DNA of 64,000 nt from an uncultured Pontibacter sp. (GTDB taxonomy: Bacteria > Bacteroidota > Bacteroidia > Cytophagales > Hymenobacteraceae). Where the stretch lies: NCBI RefSeq assembly GCF_947499215.1, contig NZ_CANMNI010000001.1, positions 1,054,001 through 1,118,000 on the forward strand, read 5' to 3'. Positions 1 to 8,428 of the stretch are shown in pieces. Under the pieces are notes generated by a model. The model saw nothing but the letters and a program-made list of their open reading frames with translations, ran no database searches and was not told the origin of the DNA. The position numbers were made by a program, and so were the translations under genes. Each line of letters starts with the position of its first letter. The first letter of the stretch is position 1.

Positions 1-880
1 GCTGTGCCCATTCGTAATCCTCCAGACTACCTTTTTTAATCTTCTCAGAATCGAGTTCGGCCTCTGAAGAGATAAGACGATTCACCAGCTGCAGCGAGGA
101 CATCTCAAGGGAAAAGATCGCCACCCCCTTTTTGAAATCGACAGCCGCGTTGCGCAGGCAGGAAAGCACGAAGGCTGTCTTACCCATAGCCGGGCGTGCT
201 GCCAGAATGATCAAGTCAGATTTCTGCCAGCCGGACGTCACACGGTCCAAGGCCGTCATGCCACTTGGCACACCGGTCAGGCCGTCGGTTTGCTTGCGTT
301 TCTCTTCGAGTTCCTTAATAGCGGCATGCATCAAGGAGCGCATGTCGTCAAAGTTCTTTCGGATATTGGATTCTGAAACTTCGTACAACTTGGCCTCGGT
401 TCTGTCAAGGAGTTCGAATACGTCGGTAGTATCTTCAAAAGCGCTAGAAAGCACTTCAGAGGAGATCGAGATCAGGTCACGCTTGATTGAGTTTTCCGTG
501 ATGATACGGGCGTGATACTCGATGTTGGCCGCTGAGTTAACGCGGGTTGTGAGCTGCGTTACATAATAAGCACCGCCTGCCAGTTCCAGTTCGCCGTTTT
601 CGCGGAGTTCGTGGGTTACAGTCAGAATATCAACCGGCTCGGACTTGTCAAACAATCCGATGATCGCCTTAAATATGCGTTGGTGCGCCTCTTTGTAAAA
701 AGAACTCGGGCGCAAAATGTCGATCACGGTGGTGAGCGCATCCTTCTCCAACATCAGAGCGCCTAACACGGCCTCCTCCAAATCTAGTGCCTGCGGCGGT
801 TTTTTACCCAACTCTGCCACGGCAGGTGCTTTTTTGCTCCAGTTGCCGCGGTTGCCAGTTGGCCGCACGTTCATTTTCAT
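1..880 (-). CDS. dnaB: Replicative DNA helicase DnaB (C-terminal part lies outside the window)
   Basis: Ring-shaped helicase that unwinds DNA at the replication fork and loads with DnaG primase. The reverse strand translates into the DnaB N-terminal helical domain (about residues 30-130) and the start of the RecA-like motor, with a Walker A motif AARPAMGKTAF (Lys near residue 234) followed by FSLEMSS. The gene runs off the left edge, so only about 293 of roughly 500 residues are seen. Three in-frame ATGs (889, 880, 874) cluster at the 5' end. A GGAGGAG stretch lies between 889 and 880, which favours 880 or 874. A TAAATTTG promoter core sits at 894-901. Identity is secure; the exact start is not. 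Confidence 0.95.
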   Translation of the reverse strand, partial: MKMNVRPTGNRGNWSKKAPAVAELGKKPPQALDLEEAVLGALMLEKDALTTVIDILRPSSFYKEAHQRIFKAIIGLFDKSEPVDILTVTHELRENGELELAGGAYYVTQLTTRVNSAANIEYHARIITENSIKRDLISISSEVLSSAFEDTTDVFELLDRTEAKLYEVSESNIRKNFDDMRSLMHAAIKELEEKRKQTDGLTGVPSGMTALDRVTSGWQKSDLIILAARPAMGKTAFVLSCLRNAAVDFKKGVAIFSLEMSSLQLVNRLISSEAELDSEKIKKGSLEDYEWAQ

Positions 881-893
881 CTCCTCCATACCA

Positions 894-901
894 CAAATTT
901 A
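894..901 (-). promoter_or_regulatory. Promoter core TAAATTTG for dnaB
   Basis: On the minus strand this matches the Bacteroidota -7 element TAnnTTTG. Transcription would begin about 5-7 bases further, at 887-889, practically on the first of three in-frame ATGs. I see no TTTG at 19-21 bases upstream, so the promoter is a partial match. Confidence 0.5.
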
Positions 902-986
902 AAAAGTAAGCCGTCCAAGTAATCCACAAATTACGGAAGATATCCACATATTAGCGTATAGCTATTTACATTTAAGCTAGGAATTA

Positions 987-994
987 TAAATTTG
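987..994 (+). promoter_or_regulatory. Promoter core TAAATTTG for the Mur ligase gene
   Basis: Plus-strand TAAATTTG identical to the dnaB core, divergent from it. Predicted transcription start is near 1000, placing the leader just ahead of ATG 1023 and arguing against use of the in-frame TTG at 1008. ATTTA lies about 19 bases upstream in the -33 position, only a near match to TTTG. Confidence 0.5.
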
Positions 995-1022
995 TCGGTT
1001 CGCTAAATTGATAGCACTGAAT

Positions 1023-2402
1023 ATGGAGAGAACGGATTTTAAACGCATCCACCTGATTGCCACTGGCGGGAGCATCATGCACAACCTCGCACTGGCGCTG
1101 CACGACCAAGGTATAAAAGTCACTGGTTCAGACGACGAGATCTACGAGCCGGCCAAAAGCCGGTTGGCTGCCGCAGGTATACTACCGGCCGAAGAAGGCT
1201 GGTTTCCCGAGAAACTGAACGACAGACCTGACGCTGTGATTCTGGGTATGCACGCCCGTCCTGACAACCCAGAGCTGCAGCGAGCGAATGAACTGCACAT
1301 TCCGGTGTACTCTTTCCCAGAGTTCATTTACGAGCTGAGCAAAAACAAACAGCGCATCGTGATCGGCGGTAGCCATGGCAAAACATCCATTACCTCCATC
1401 ATCATGCACGTGCTTAAGCATTGCGGTCGCCTGTTCGACTACGCCGTAGGAGCGCAGATCGAAGGCTTCGACCGCATGGTGAAACTCACGGAGGAGGCAC
1501 CGATCATCATCATTGAAGGCGACGAGTACCTGTCCGACCCGATCAAGCGCGTACCGAAGTTCCACCTCTACCACCACCACATTGGGGTGATCAGCGGCAT
1601 CAGTTGGGATCACATCAACGTGTTCCCTGACCCGGACGTGTACCGCGATCAGTTCCGCATTTTCGCCGAGATGACGCCAAAAGCCGGCACGCTGATCTAT
1701 GATCAGGACGACGTGCAGGTGCAACTGGTGGCGGTGCCGCGCAATCCGGCTGATGTGAATTACATTGGTTACGGAGTGCATCCGCACAGCATTCGCAATG
1801 GTAAAACCATTCTGCATACCAAAAAAGAGGGTGATGTGGAGATACAACTGTTCGGCGAGCACAACCTGCGCAACATAAACGCCGCCAGAGAGGTCTGCAA
1901 GAAGATCGGTATCAAGGCGCACGATTTTTATGAGGCGCTCAAAACGTTTAAAGGCGCAGCCAAACGGTTGGAGCGTCTCGGCGAAAGCGACAGCTCCGTG
2001 CTTTTCCGTGATTTTGCACACGCCCCTTCTAAGGTAAAAGCCACCACGGAAGCTGTGAAAGCCCAGTACCCGCAGCGCAAATTAGTGGCCTGCGTGGAGC
2101 TGCATACCTTCAGTAGCCTGAACAAGAACTTCCTGCCGCAGTACGCCGGCGCCCTCGACAAAGCCGATGTACCGATCGTGTTCTTCAGCCCGAAGACCAT
2201 TGAACACAAGCGTATGGAAATGCTGTCGGGCGATGAGCTGCGTGCCGCGTTTGGCAATCCGCACTTGCAGGTATTTACAGATTCGAACACTTTATTGGAG
2301 CATTTGACGGGTATGGAATGGCAAAACGCCAACCTCCTCCTAATGAGCTCCGGCACCTATAACAACCTTGACTTGGAGACGCTAAAAAAAGCGGTTCTGT
2401 AA
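1023..2402 (+). CDS. Mpl-like Mur ligase (UDP-N-acetylmuramate:peptide ligase family)
   Basis: Cytoplasmic ATP-dependent ligase of the Mur family. By similarity to Mpl it would join recycled murein tripeptide to UDP-MurNAc; MurC is the nearest alternative. The N-terminal nucleotide-sugar domain shows IHLIATGGSIM. The central ATP loop reads GGSHGKTS with Lys120, followed by the family ligand residues around IIIEGDEY and HHHIGVISGISWDHINVFP. The C-terminal domain carries RDFAHAPSKVKAT. The length, 459 residues, suits Mpl. ATG 1023 is preferred over the TTG at 1008 because of the promoter at 987. The next gene, an exonuclease, follows after 11 bases, so the two are probably co-transcribed. Confidence 0.85.
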   Translation: MERTDFKRIHLIATGGSIMHNLALALHDQGIKVTGSDDEIYEPAKSRLAAAGILPAEEGWFPEKLNDRPDAVILGMHARPDNPELQRANELHIPVYSFPEFIYELSKNKQRIVIGGSHGKTSITSIIMHVLKHCGRLFDYAVGAQIEGFDRMVKLTEEAPIIIIEGDEYLSDPIKRVPKFHLYHHHIGVISGISWDHINVFPDPDVYRDQFRIFAEMTPKAGTLIYDQDDVQVQLVAVPRNPADVNYIGYGVHPHSIRNGKTILHTKKEGDVEIQLFGEHNLRNINAAREVCKKIGIKAHDFYEALKTFKGAAKRLERLGESDSSVLFRDFAHAPSKVKATTEAVKAQYPQRKLVACVELHTFSSLNKNFLPQYAGALDKADVPIVFFSPKTIEHKRMEMLSGDELRAAFGNPHLQVFTDSNTLLEHLTGMEWQNANLLLMSSGTYNNLDLETLKKAVL

Positions 2403-2413
2403 ACCACCCAACC

Positions 2414-3226
2414 ATGAAACTGAACCTGAAGCGCCCCATCGTATTCTTTGACCTCGAAACGACCGGCACCGACATTTGCAAAGACCGCATCGTGGAGATC
2501 AGCGTGCTGAAAGTGAAGCCCGACGGCGAGGAGATCCTCAAAACGCGTCGCATCAACCCGACCGTGCCGATCCCGCTGGAGTCGAGCCTAATACACAAGA
2601 TTTACGACGAGGACGTAAAAGATTGCCCTACTTTTCAACAAGTAGCCCGCAACCTGCATCAGTTTTTGGAAGGCTGCGATCTGGGCGGTTACAACTTGGT
2701 GCGCTTCGATATTCCTTTACTGGCGGAGGAGTTTCTGCGGGTAGGTATAGATTTTGACATAGACAATCGCAACGTGGTGGACGCCTGCCGTATTTTCCAT
2801 ATGATGGAGAAGCGCACGCTATCGGCTGCTTACAAATACTACTGCAACCAGTCGCTGGAAAACGCCCACAGTGCCGAGGCCGACACCGTAGCGACTTACC
2901 ACATCCTGAAAGCACAACTAGAACGCTACGAAAACACGGTGGTGGAAGTGGCTGAAGGGATAGAGGAAACGCCGATCCAAAACGATATGGCCCAGCTACA
3001 CAAGTTCACGTTCGAGAAGTCCGCTGATTTGGCAGGTCGCATTGTGTACAACAATGCCGGGCAGGAAGTCTTTAACTTCGGCAAGCACCGCAACGTGCCC
3101 GTGGAGGAAGTACTGAGCAAAGAGCCAAGCTACTACGACTGGATGATGAAAGGCGACTTTCCCCTCTACACCAAAAAAATCCTGACCCGCATCCGACTGC
3201 GGAATATGCAGAGTAGTGTTTCCTAG
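2414..3226 (+). CDS. DEDDh 3'-5' exonuclease (DnaQ/PolC epsilon type)
   Basis: Predicted single-strand 3'-5' exonuclease that may proofread or trim nucleic acid. The four metal-binding acids and the general-base histidine are all visible: Asp13 and Glu15 in FFDLETTGTD, Asp99 in VRFDIPLL, and His152 with Asp157 in HSAEAD. At 270 residues it is longer than the catalytic domain alone (about 180). The last 70 residues include FNFGKHRNVPVEEVL and SYYDWMM, a C-terminal module often seen on Bacteroidota DnaQ-like proteins that may help substrate binding. It follows the Mur ligase gene by 11 bases, and a strong hairpin terminator at 3311 closes the unit. It is not the polymerase III epsilon subunit with certainty. 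Confidence 0.9.
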   Translation: MKLNLKRPIVFFDLETTGTDICKDRIVEISVLKVKPDGEEILKTRRINPTVPIPLESSLIHKIYDEDVKDCPTFQQVARNLHQFLEGCDLGGYNLVRFDIPLLAEEFLRVGIDFDIDNRNVVDACRIFHMMEKRTLSAAYKYYCNQSLENAHSAEADTVATYHILKAQLERYENTVVEVAEGIEETPIQNDMAQLHKFTFEKSADLAGRIVYNNAGQEVFNFGKHRNVPVEEVLSKEPSYYDWMMKGDFPLYTKKILTRIRLRNMQSSVS

Positions 3227-3310
3227 ATCTGTACATAGGCACCAAGCCCAAGAACTAACAGGATTAAAAGATTTTCAAGATTTAATGTTTCCTAAATCCT
3301 ACACCCAATA

Positions 3311-3354
3311 AAAAGAGCGGGGCTACCAGTAATCTGGCAGCCCCGCTCTTTTTT
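3311..3354. terminator. Bidirectional intrinsic terminator
   Basis: Arms AGAGCGGGGCT and AGCCCCGCTCT around a loop, flanked by A and T runs, so it can stop transcription from both sides. It lies between the exonuclease gene (plus) and the lipoprotein gene (minus), which converge here. Confidence 0.9.
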
Positions 3355-3372
3355 AGCTTTTAAAATCAAAGT

Positions 3373-3981
3373 TTAGTTTCTGCTATTATTCTTAAATCTG
3401 GTGCCCTGCAGCAAGGTATTCCCCTCCTGCACCTTATGGCGGCAGTCGTAGCCTGCGGCTCTGATAGAACATTGGCAACCAGTTATCTTGTTGTCCTCGA
3501 ACGTAAAGTAACAGAAGTCGCAGCCGGAACTGGCTTCACACATGTGCTTAACGGACTTGCTGCTCAGGTATAAGCTGTTGTCAGTCGCAACATCTAACTC
3601 CAAGGCCATAGACCGGAAGGAACCGTTGCGTATACCTAAACCCACCAGATAGTAAGAAGCCGGAAGCTCTTTATTGTCCTGCACCTTGCGGATCATCACT
3701 CTATCCACCACTGTTCCGTTGCCAAACTCTTTTATAAAAGGCTGCATCAACTCCTGCTTTGGCACAATATAGTCTACACTATCAAACACCACCTGTGCCA
3801 GCAACTGACCGTCATAAACTGGCCCTGCATCCGCGTCGAGTGGCTCCTCTTCGCTTTCCTCAGGGAAGGCTTCGCGGCGTGTACAGCCAGCGGCTACGAG
3901 TAAGATCAAGGTCAGGGCCAGCGACCAGCGCAGGCAGGTCAGCAAAAGATGCCGACTAGTAGCAAAGGGTGATGTGGTCAT
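3373..3981 (-). CDS. Predicted lipoprotein of unknown function
   Basis: The N-terminus has a long hydrophobic stretch ending in the lipobox LVAAGC (Cys33), so the protein is probably lipidated and anchored in the envelope. An acidic linker (EESEEEPLDADAG) follows. The C-terminal half contains several cysteines (MCEASSGCDFCYF, TGCQCS, YDCRH) that could form disulphides or bind metal. I do not recognise the family. It lies just upstream of no same-strand partner except the M48 protease gene 21 bases further upstream at 4003, so the two are probably one transcript with the protease first. Confidence 0.7.
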   Translation of the reverse strand: MTTSPFATSRHLLLTCLRWSLALTLILLVAAGCTRREAFPEESEEEPLDADAGPVYDGQLLAQVVFDSVDYIVPKQELMQPFIKEFGNGTVVDRVMIRKVQDNKELPASYYLVGLGIRNGSFRSMALELDVATDNSLYLSSKSVKHMCEASSGCDFCYFTFEDNKITGCQCSIRAAGYDCRHKVQEGNTLLQGTRFKNNSRN

Positions 3982-4002
3982 GTAGGTTGGAAGTTGAGTG
4001 AA

Positions 4003-4797
4003 TTATTTCTTGTAGTATTTCAGGGCCTCCGGCATGTATTGCTGCAGCTTAGCACGACGGGTCCCTGCGCTTGGGTGCGTGCTCAGGAACTCCGGTGGCG
4101 CCTGACCGCCAGCCTTAGCTTCCATACGCTCCCAGAAAGGAATAGCCTCCTGCGGATTGTAGCCAGCCATGGCCATAAAGATCAGTCCCAAACGGTCAGC
4201 CTCGCTCTCTTGATCTCGGCCGTACTTCAGCAAACCCAGCGTAGAACCGGCACCATAGGCCGTCATGATCAATTGCTGCGCCACACCCGGCTGGCTTCCT
4301 GATAGGGCAGAAAGCGTCTGGCCACCAAACTGCTGGGCCAATTGCTGGCTCATGCGTTCGTTACCGTGTTTAGCAATTGCGTGGGCAATCTCGTGGCCCA
4401 TTACCACGGCAAGACCTGTCTCATTTTGGGCAATAGGCAGTATACCTGTATAAGTTACCGTCTTACCACCGGCCATGGCCCAAGCGTTCACTTGGTCATC
4501 CTCGATCAGGTTATGCTCCCACTGGAAGCCTTGCAATTGGTCTGACATATTGTTGGCAGCCATGTATTGCTCCACGGCGCGTTGAATGCGCTGTCCGGTA
4601 CGTTTTACCATGGCCGTGGCCTGTGCATCACGCGACAGTTTATTCTCTTTCAAGAACTGGTCGTAGGCGTCGTAACTCATTTGCATCATCTGCGCGTCTG
4701 ACACGAGACTCAGCTGTCTGCGGCCTGTGATTGGCACCGTCGTACAGGCTACCATCATCACTACCGCTATCGAAAAGGCGATTAACTTCTTGTACAT
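4003..4797 (-). CDS. M48-family zinc metallopeptidase lipoprotein
   Basis: Periplasmic or outer-membrane-attached zinc protease related to BepA/LoiP/HtpX-like proteins that act on misassembled envelope proteins. The signal peptide ends in a lipobox (VMMVAC, Cys18). The zinc site is HEIAH (His135, Glu136, His139) with the third ligand in QESEADRLG. The C-terminus has the usual STHPSAGTRRAKLQQYMP segment. At 264 residues it lacks the TPR domain of BepA, so it is closer to the short LoiP/YcaL group. It is transcribed toward the lipoprotein gene that ends at 3373. Confidence 0.9.
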   Translation of the reverse strand: MYKKLIAFSIAVVMMVACTTVPITGRRQLSLVSDAQMMQMSYDAYDQFLKENKLSRDAQATAMVKRTGQRIQRAVEQYMAANNMSDQLQGFQWEHNLIEDDQVNAWAMAGGKTVTYTGILPIAQNETGLAVVMGHEIAHAIAKHGNERMSQQLAQQFGGQTLSALSGSQPGVAQQLIMTAYGAGSTLGLLKYGRDQESEADRLGLIFMAMAGYNPQEAIPFWERMEAKAGGQAPPEFLSTHPSAGTRRAKLQQYMPEALKYYKK

Positions 4798-5184
4798 AGT
4801 TTTTAAATTTAATGACTCTTTAAAAGGCTTTTCAAATTTTGAACCAATTTTGAGAGTCAGGTATGCTTGGATCGTTTAATATGATAAAATTACTATACTT
4901 TAACTGATAAAACAAAGTACAACCTAGCCCAAAATGACAGGTTGCAAACTGAACTGTCAGTTGCATAGGTATACGAACGCTATAATATAAAATGTTGTAG
5001 GCTCCATCAGCACAATAAAGCGGACCTTGTCTTGTTAAAGTATAAAAAGAGATACTATCCTCCACAGGTAGGGGCTACTCTAAAAAATTGTCTTTTAATT
5101 GATTCTTTTTGCGGAAACATGCTGTACTAAAACCGGATATAGCCTATTTTTGAGAATCGATAAAGCATACACCCTTACTATTTT
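4798..5184. other. Gene-poor intergenic region
   Basis: This AT-rich gap separates two divergent genes. It contains a TATTTTTG core at 5145-5152 for the FAH gene, a short palindrome at 4831-4843 (TTCAAA-T-TTTGAA) just upstream of the M48 gene, and an imperfect inverted repeat near 4940-4965 (TGCAAACTGA and TCAGTTGCA). I see no convincing coding sequence: the minus-strand reading frame at 4832-5065 lacks any start signal and protein-like composition. Confidence 0.5.
5145..5152 (+). promoter_or_regulatory. Promoter core TATTTTTG for the FAH-family gene
   Basis: Match to TAnnTTTG 32 bases ahead of the start codon at 5185. No TTTG is present 19-21 bases upstream, so it is only a half promoter by sequence. 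Confidence 0.4.
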
Positions 5185-5796
5185 ATGAAGATAATCGCCA
5201 TCGGCCGCAATTACGCCGATCACATAGCCGAACTGAAAAATGAAGTGCCGGACGAACCGGTGATATTTTTTAAGCCTGACACAGCCATCCTCCGCAACAA
5301 CGAGCCGTTCTACTACCCGGAATACAGTCAGGACATTCACCACGAGGTAGAACTGATTCTGCGTGTGAGCCGCGAAGGCAAGAACATTGACAAAAAGTTT
5401 GCGCACAAATACTACGATGCCATTGGATTAGGTATAGACTTCACAGCTCGCGACCTACAGGCCAAGGCCAAAGCCAAGGGACTTCCCTGGACGCTGGCCA
5501 AAGGCTTCAACGGCTCTGCCCCAGTGTCAGAGTTTCTACCGCTTGATCAGTTCGAGGACCTGCAAGACATCAACTTTAAGCTGGATGTGAACGGCGAGAC
5601 TCGTCAGCAAGGTAACTCGAAGATGATGCTAAACACATTCGATGACATCATCGCGTATATCTCCCGCTTCATCACCCTGAAGAAAGGCGATATTATCTTT
5701 ACAGGTACGCCTGAGGGAGTGGGTCCGGTGCAGATCGGCGACAGATTGGAAGGCTATTTTGAAGATAAAAAACTACTTGATTTTGAAATTAAATAA
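5185..5796 (+). CDS. Fumarylacetoacetate hydrolase (FAH) family protein
   Basis: Small FAH-fold enzyme (203 residues) of the acylpyruvase/oxaloacetate tautomerase-decarboxylase type (YcgM/FAHD1-like). Substrate cannot be told from sequence. The divalent metal ligands of the family are visible as Glu54 and Glu56 in HHEVELILRV and Asp85 in LGIDFTARDLQ, and the family signature FTGTPEGVGPVQIGD is near the C-terminus. Its last 38 bases overlap the reading frame of the M23 peptidase gene, so the two are translationally linked or one start is mis-assigned. Confidence 0.88.
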   Translation: MKIIAIGRNYADHIAELKNEVPDEPVIFFKPDTAILRNNEPFYYPEYSQDIHHEVELILRVSREGKNIDKKFAHKYYDAIGLGIDFTARDLQAKAKAKGLPWTLAKGFNGSAPVSEFLPLDQFEDLQDINFKLDVNGETRQQGNSKMMLNTFDDIIAYISRFITLKKGDIIFTGTPEGVGPVQIGDRLEGYFEDKKLLDFEIK

Positions 5797-7675
5797 GCGC
5801 CTCGCGCTCCTTTTCGCTTACGTTTTCACCACCCTTGCAGCGGCCGCACAACCGGCGCCGGAACAGGGCTACTTTATGTTTCCCATCAAGCCGGGGCAGC
5901 GCAACTTCCTGTCGGGCTCCATGGGCGAGATACGCGCCACCCACTTCCATGGCGGACTTGACATCAAGACCGACCAGCGCGAAGGTTTATCGGTATACGC
6001 TGCCGCAGACGGGTATATCTCGCGTGTGAAGATGTCGACTTACGGGTATGGCAACATCATTTATGTGACGCACCCGAATGGGCTCACGACCACTTACTCG
6101 CATTTGCTGGCTTTCTACGATCCTCTGTCTGACTACGTACTGCAGAAACAGTACGAGAAGGAAACCTTTGAGCTGGAGCTATTTCCGGAGAAGAACCTCT
6201 TTCCGGTAAAGAAAGGGCAAATCATCGCCCTGTCCGGTAACACAGGAGGCTCGGGCGGACCGCACCTGCACTTTGAGATCCGAGACTCGGAAGACAGACT
6301 GTACAACCCGCTGCGTTGGGGCTTCAAGGAGATCATCGACACCACCCCTCCTGACTTGCTGGGTTTCGGTATACAGCCGCTAGACATTTATGCCCGCATT
6401 AATCAGGAGTTTGCGCGTAAGGAGTTTACTCCAAAGAAAACCAATGGCGTCCATACCTTGCCGGACACGGTATACGCCCATGGCCTGATTGGATTTGAAT
6501 TACAGACCATTGACCGCTACGACGACACCCAGAACCGCAACGGCACGCAGGATGTGACGGTATTTGTGAACGACAAACAGGTATACAATCACCATATCGA
6601 CCGGGTACCATTTGAGCTTTCGAAGCAAGTGTCGCAGCACGTGAACTATAACGTATACCGCCGCACAGGCCGCACTTTTCAAAAGGCTTATGTGGACTAT
6701 GGCAATGACCTGCCGCTTTATACCGCACCGCAAAACCGGGGTAAGCTGGATGTGCATGCCGACTCGATCTACCATGTTCGACTAGTAGCGAAAGACACCT
6801 ACAACAATGCCTCTACCCTGACTTTTGTGGTGAAGGGGCAGAAACCGACTTTCACGCAGGCGGCGAACGGCAAGGTGACCAAGCCGCAGCTGAGCTTTGA
6901 GATCATCGGCAATATATTAAAGGTAAACGCCTCCGACACGTCGGCCACACCGCGTAACGTAGAGATGGTGGTAAACAACCAACGGCTGATGCTGGTGCCA
7001 AGCTATACCAAAGGAGCTGCCTCGGTGAGCCTTTATGACCTGCGCGGCGGTTTGCCGGAGTCGCTAGAGTACTGCGGCACCTCAACCCAACTCGACTTGC
7101 AGGCCGCTATACCTTCGGGTCAGGAGCACAGCTTCAGCAGTCGCGAAATGACCATCCGTTTCGATAAGGAGAGTCTATACGACACGCTATACCTGCAAGC
7201 CAGAAAAGAGGGCGACGTGTATACCATCGGCGACTACTTCACGCCGCTGCACAAGGCCATCAAAGTGACGATCACGCCAAGCACACCGGTAACTGACAAG
7301 AGCAAAGCCGCTGTGTATTATATAGGACTGGGCAGAGGTCGCGGGATGATGGGCGGCGTTTGGGATGGCAACAGCATCACCTTCTCCACCCGCAGTATGG
7401 GCAAGTTCAAGGTGTTCGAAGACACCAAAGCTCCAACCATTAAATTACTGAGCAAAAGCACAACGCAAATCAGGTTCAGGATTGGCGATGACCTGTCAGG
7501 CATCAATTCTTTCCGCTGCGAGGTGAACGGTAAGTGGGTGCTCATGAAATACGAGCATAAAACTGCGACCATATACTCCGAAAAATTAGATAAAAGCATA
7601 CCTTTGTCGGGCAAAGTGGTCCTGAAGGTAAAAGACAACGCCGGAAACGAAGCGGTGTTTACTACCACCATCTAA
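5759..7675 (+). CDS. Exported M23/LytM-family peptidase with a long C-terminal extension
   Basis: Predicted periplasmic murein endopeptidase or LytM-type regulator. Zinc ligands are His64 and Asp68 in HFHGGLDI and His170 in HLHFEIRD, so it should be active. Roughly 430 residues follow the domain and look beta-rich and Ig-like, ending in DDLSGINSFRCEV and KVKDNAGNEAVF. No ATG lies ahead of the signal peptide (KLNKRLALLFAYVF then AAAAQ). The first ATG is residue 40, so translation must begin at a TTG: 5759, 5777 or 5783 are all in frame. The gene overlaps the end of the FAH gene. Function is well supported; the start is uncertain. Confidence 0.88.
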   Translation: MKIKNYLILKLNKRLALLFAYVFTTLAAAAQPAPEQGYFMFPIKPGQRNFLSGSMGEIRATHFHGGLDIKTDQREGLSVYAAADGYISRVKMSTYGYGNIIYVTHPNGLTTTYSHLLAFYDPLSDYVLQKQYEKETFELELFPEKNLFPVKKGQIIALSGNTGGSGGPHLHFEIRDSEDRLYNPLRWGFKEIIDTTPPDLLGFGIQPLDIYARINQEFARKEFTPKKTNGVHTLPDTVYAHGLIGFELQTIDRYDDTQNRNGTQDVTVFVNDKQVYNHHIDRVPFELSKQVSQHVNYNVYRRTGRTFQKAYVDYGNDLPLYTAPQNRGKLDVHADSIYHVRLVAKDTYNNASTLTFVVKGQKPTFTQAANGKVTKPQLSFEIIGNILKVNASDTSATPRNVEMVVNNQRLMLVPSYTKGAASVSLYDLRGGLPESLEYCGTSTQLDLQAAIPSGQEHSFSSREMTIRFDKESLYDTLYLQARKEGDVYTIGDYFTPLHKAIKVTITPSTPVTDKSKAAVYYIGLGRGRGMMGGVWDGNSITFSTRSMGKFKVFEDTKAPTIKLLSKSTTQIRFRIGDDLSGINSFRCEVNGKWVLMKYEHKTATIYSEKLDKSIPLSGKVVLKVKDNAGNEAVFTTTI

Positions 7676-7810
7676 AATCAGGTTGCTTCGCGCAACGGTT
7701 TTTCTTGGAAAAGACAACTCGCAAAGGACATTAGTACCGGATGAAACTGAAAAAGCTGATGATGTAAGGTATAGCGTATACCTGCGACAACAGCTACTAA
7801 ACAGAAACCC

Positions 7811-8263
7811 ATGGAACTGAAAATCGGAGATAAGGCCCCAGAGTTTGAGGCAAAAGATCAAAACGGCAACACAGTAAAACTGAGTGATTACCGCGGCAAG
7901 AAGGTTATACTATATTTTTACCCGAAAGATGACACTTCCGGCTGCACCGCCCAGAGCTGCAACCTGCGCGACAACTACAGCGATCTGAAACAGGAAGGCT
8001 ACGAAGTGATCGGTGTGAGCATCGACGGCGAAAAATCGCATCAGAAGTTCATCAGCAAGTACGAACTGCCCTTCACCCTACTGGCCGACACTGAGAAGCA
8101 GCTTGTAGAGCAATATGGGGTCTGGCAGGAGAAATCAATGTATGGCCGCAATTATATGGGCACCATGCGCTATACCTTCGTCATCGACGAGGCCGGCACC
8201 ATCGAGGACATCATTACGAAAGTGAAAACGGCCGACCACGCCGCCCAGATCCTGAAAAAGTAA
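7811..8263 (+). CDS. bcp: Thioredoxin-dependent thiol peroxidase (Bcp/PrxQ)
   Basis: Cytoplasmic atypical 2-Cys peroxiredoxin that reduces hydrogen peroxide and organic peroxides using thioredoxin. The peroxidatic Cys45 and resolving Cys50 are seen in DDTSGCTAQSCNLRD, the spacing typical of the alpha-type PrxQ subgroup. The other family marks are YFYPKDDT and VSIDGEKSHQKF. The length of 150 residues is normal. It follows the M23 gene by 135 bases and is closed by a hairpin terminator at 8269. Confidence 0.96.
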   Translation: MELKIGDKAPEFEAKDQNGNTVKLSDYRGKKVILYFYPKDDTSGCTAQSCNLRDNYSDLKQEGYEVIGVSIDGEKSHQKFISKYELPFTLLADTEKQLVEQYGVWQEKSMYGRNYMGTMRYTFVIDEAGTIEDIITKVKTADHAAQILKK

Positions 8264-8268
8264 TTATA

Positions 8269-8302
8269 AACGCAGCTGTCCTTCTAGGCGGCTGCGTTTT
8301 TT
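8269..8302 (+). terminator. Intrinsic terminator after bcp
   Basis: Stem CGCAGC (8271-8276) with GCTGCG (8291-8296), followed by six T bases. Confidence 0.8.
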
Positions 8303-8308
8303 AGTTTA

Positions 8309-8316
8309 TATATTTG
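8309..8316 (+). promoter_or_regulatory. Possible promoter core TATATTTG for the transketolase genes
   Basis: Match to TAnnTTTG directly after the bcp terminator and 113 bases ahead of the GTG start, implying a leader of about 105 bases. No -33 element is visible because the terminator occupies that place. Confidence 0.35.
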
Positions 8317-8428
8317 TACTTCTTATTCGCATTCAGGTATAACAAGTAACGGGGCAGCCCGAAACAGCAAACCTAAGCCCTAGATCAACAAGTAAACAAT
8401 TTAACAATCAATAATTAATTTCTATATC

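Noticed and set aside
1182..2021. 279-residue frame antisense to the Mur ligase
   Set aside because: The ligase has all motifs; the antisense frame is a shadow of GC-rich codon use.
4940..4965. Imperfect inverted repeat TGCAAACTGA/TCAGTTGCA
   Set aside because: Unequal arms and no link to a gene start; below what I would call an operator.
4832..5065. 77-residue minus-strand frame in the gap before the FAH gene
   Set aside because: No start signal, AT-rich composition and no conserved feature.
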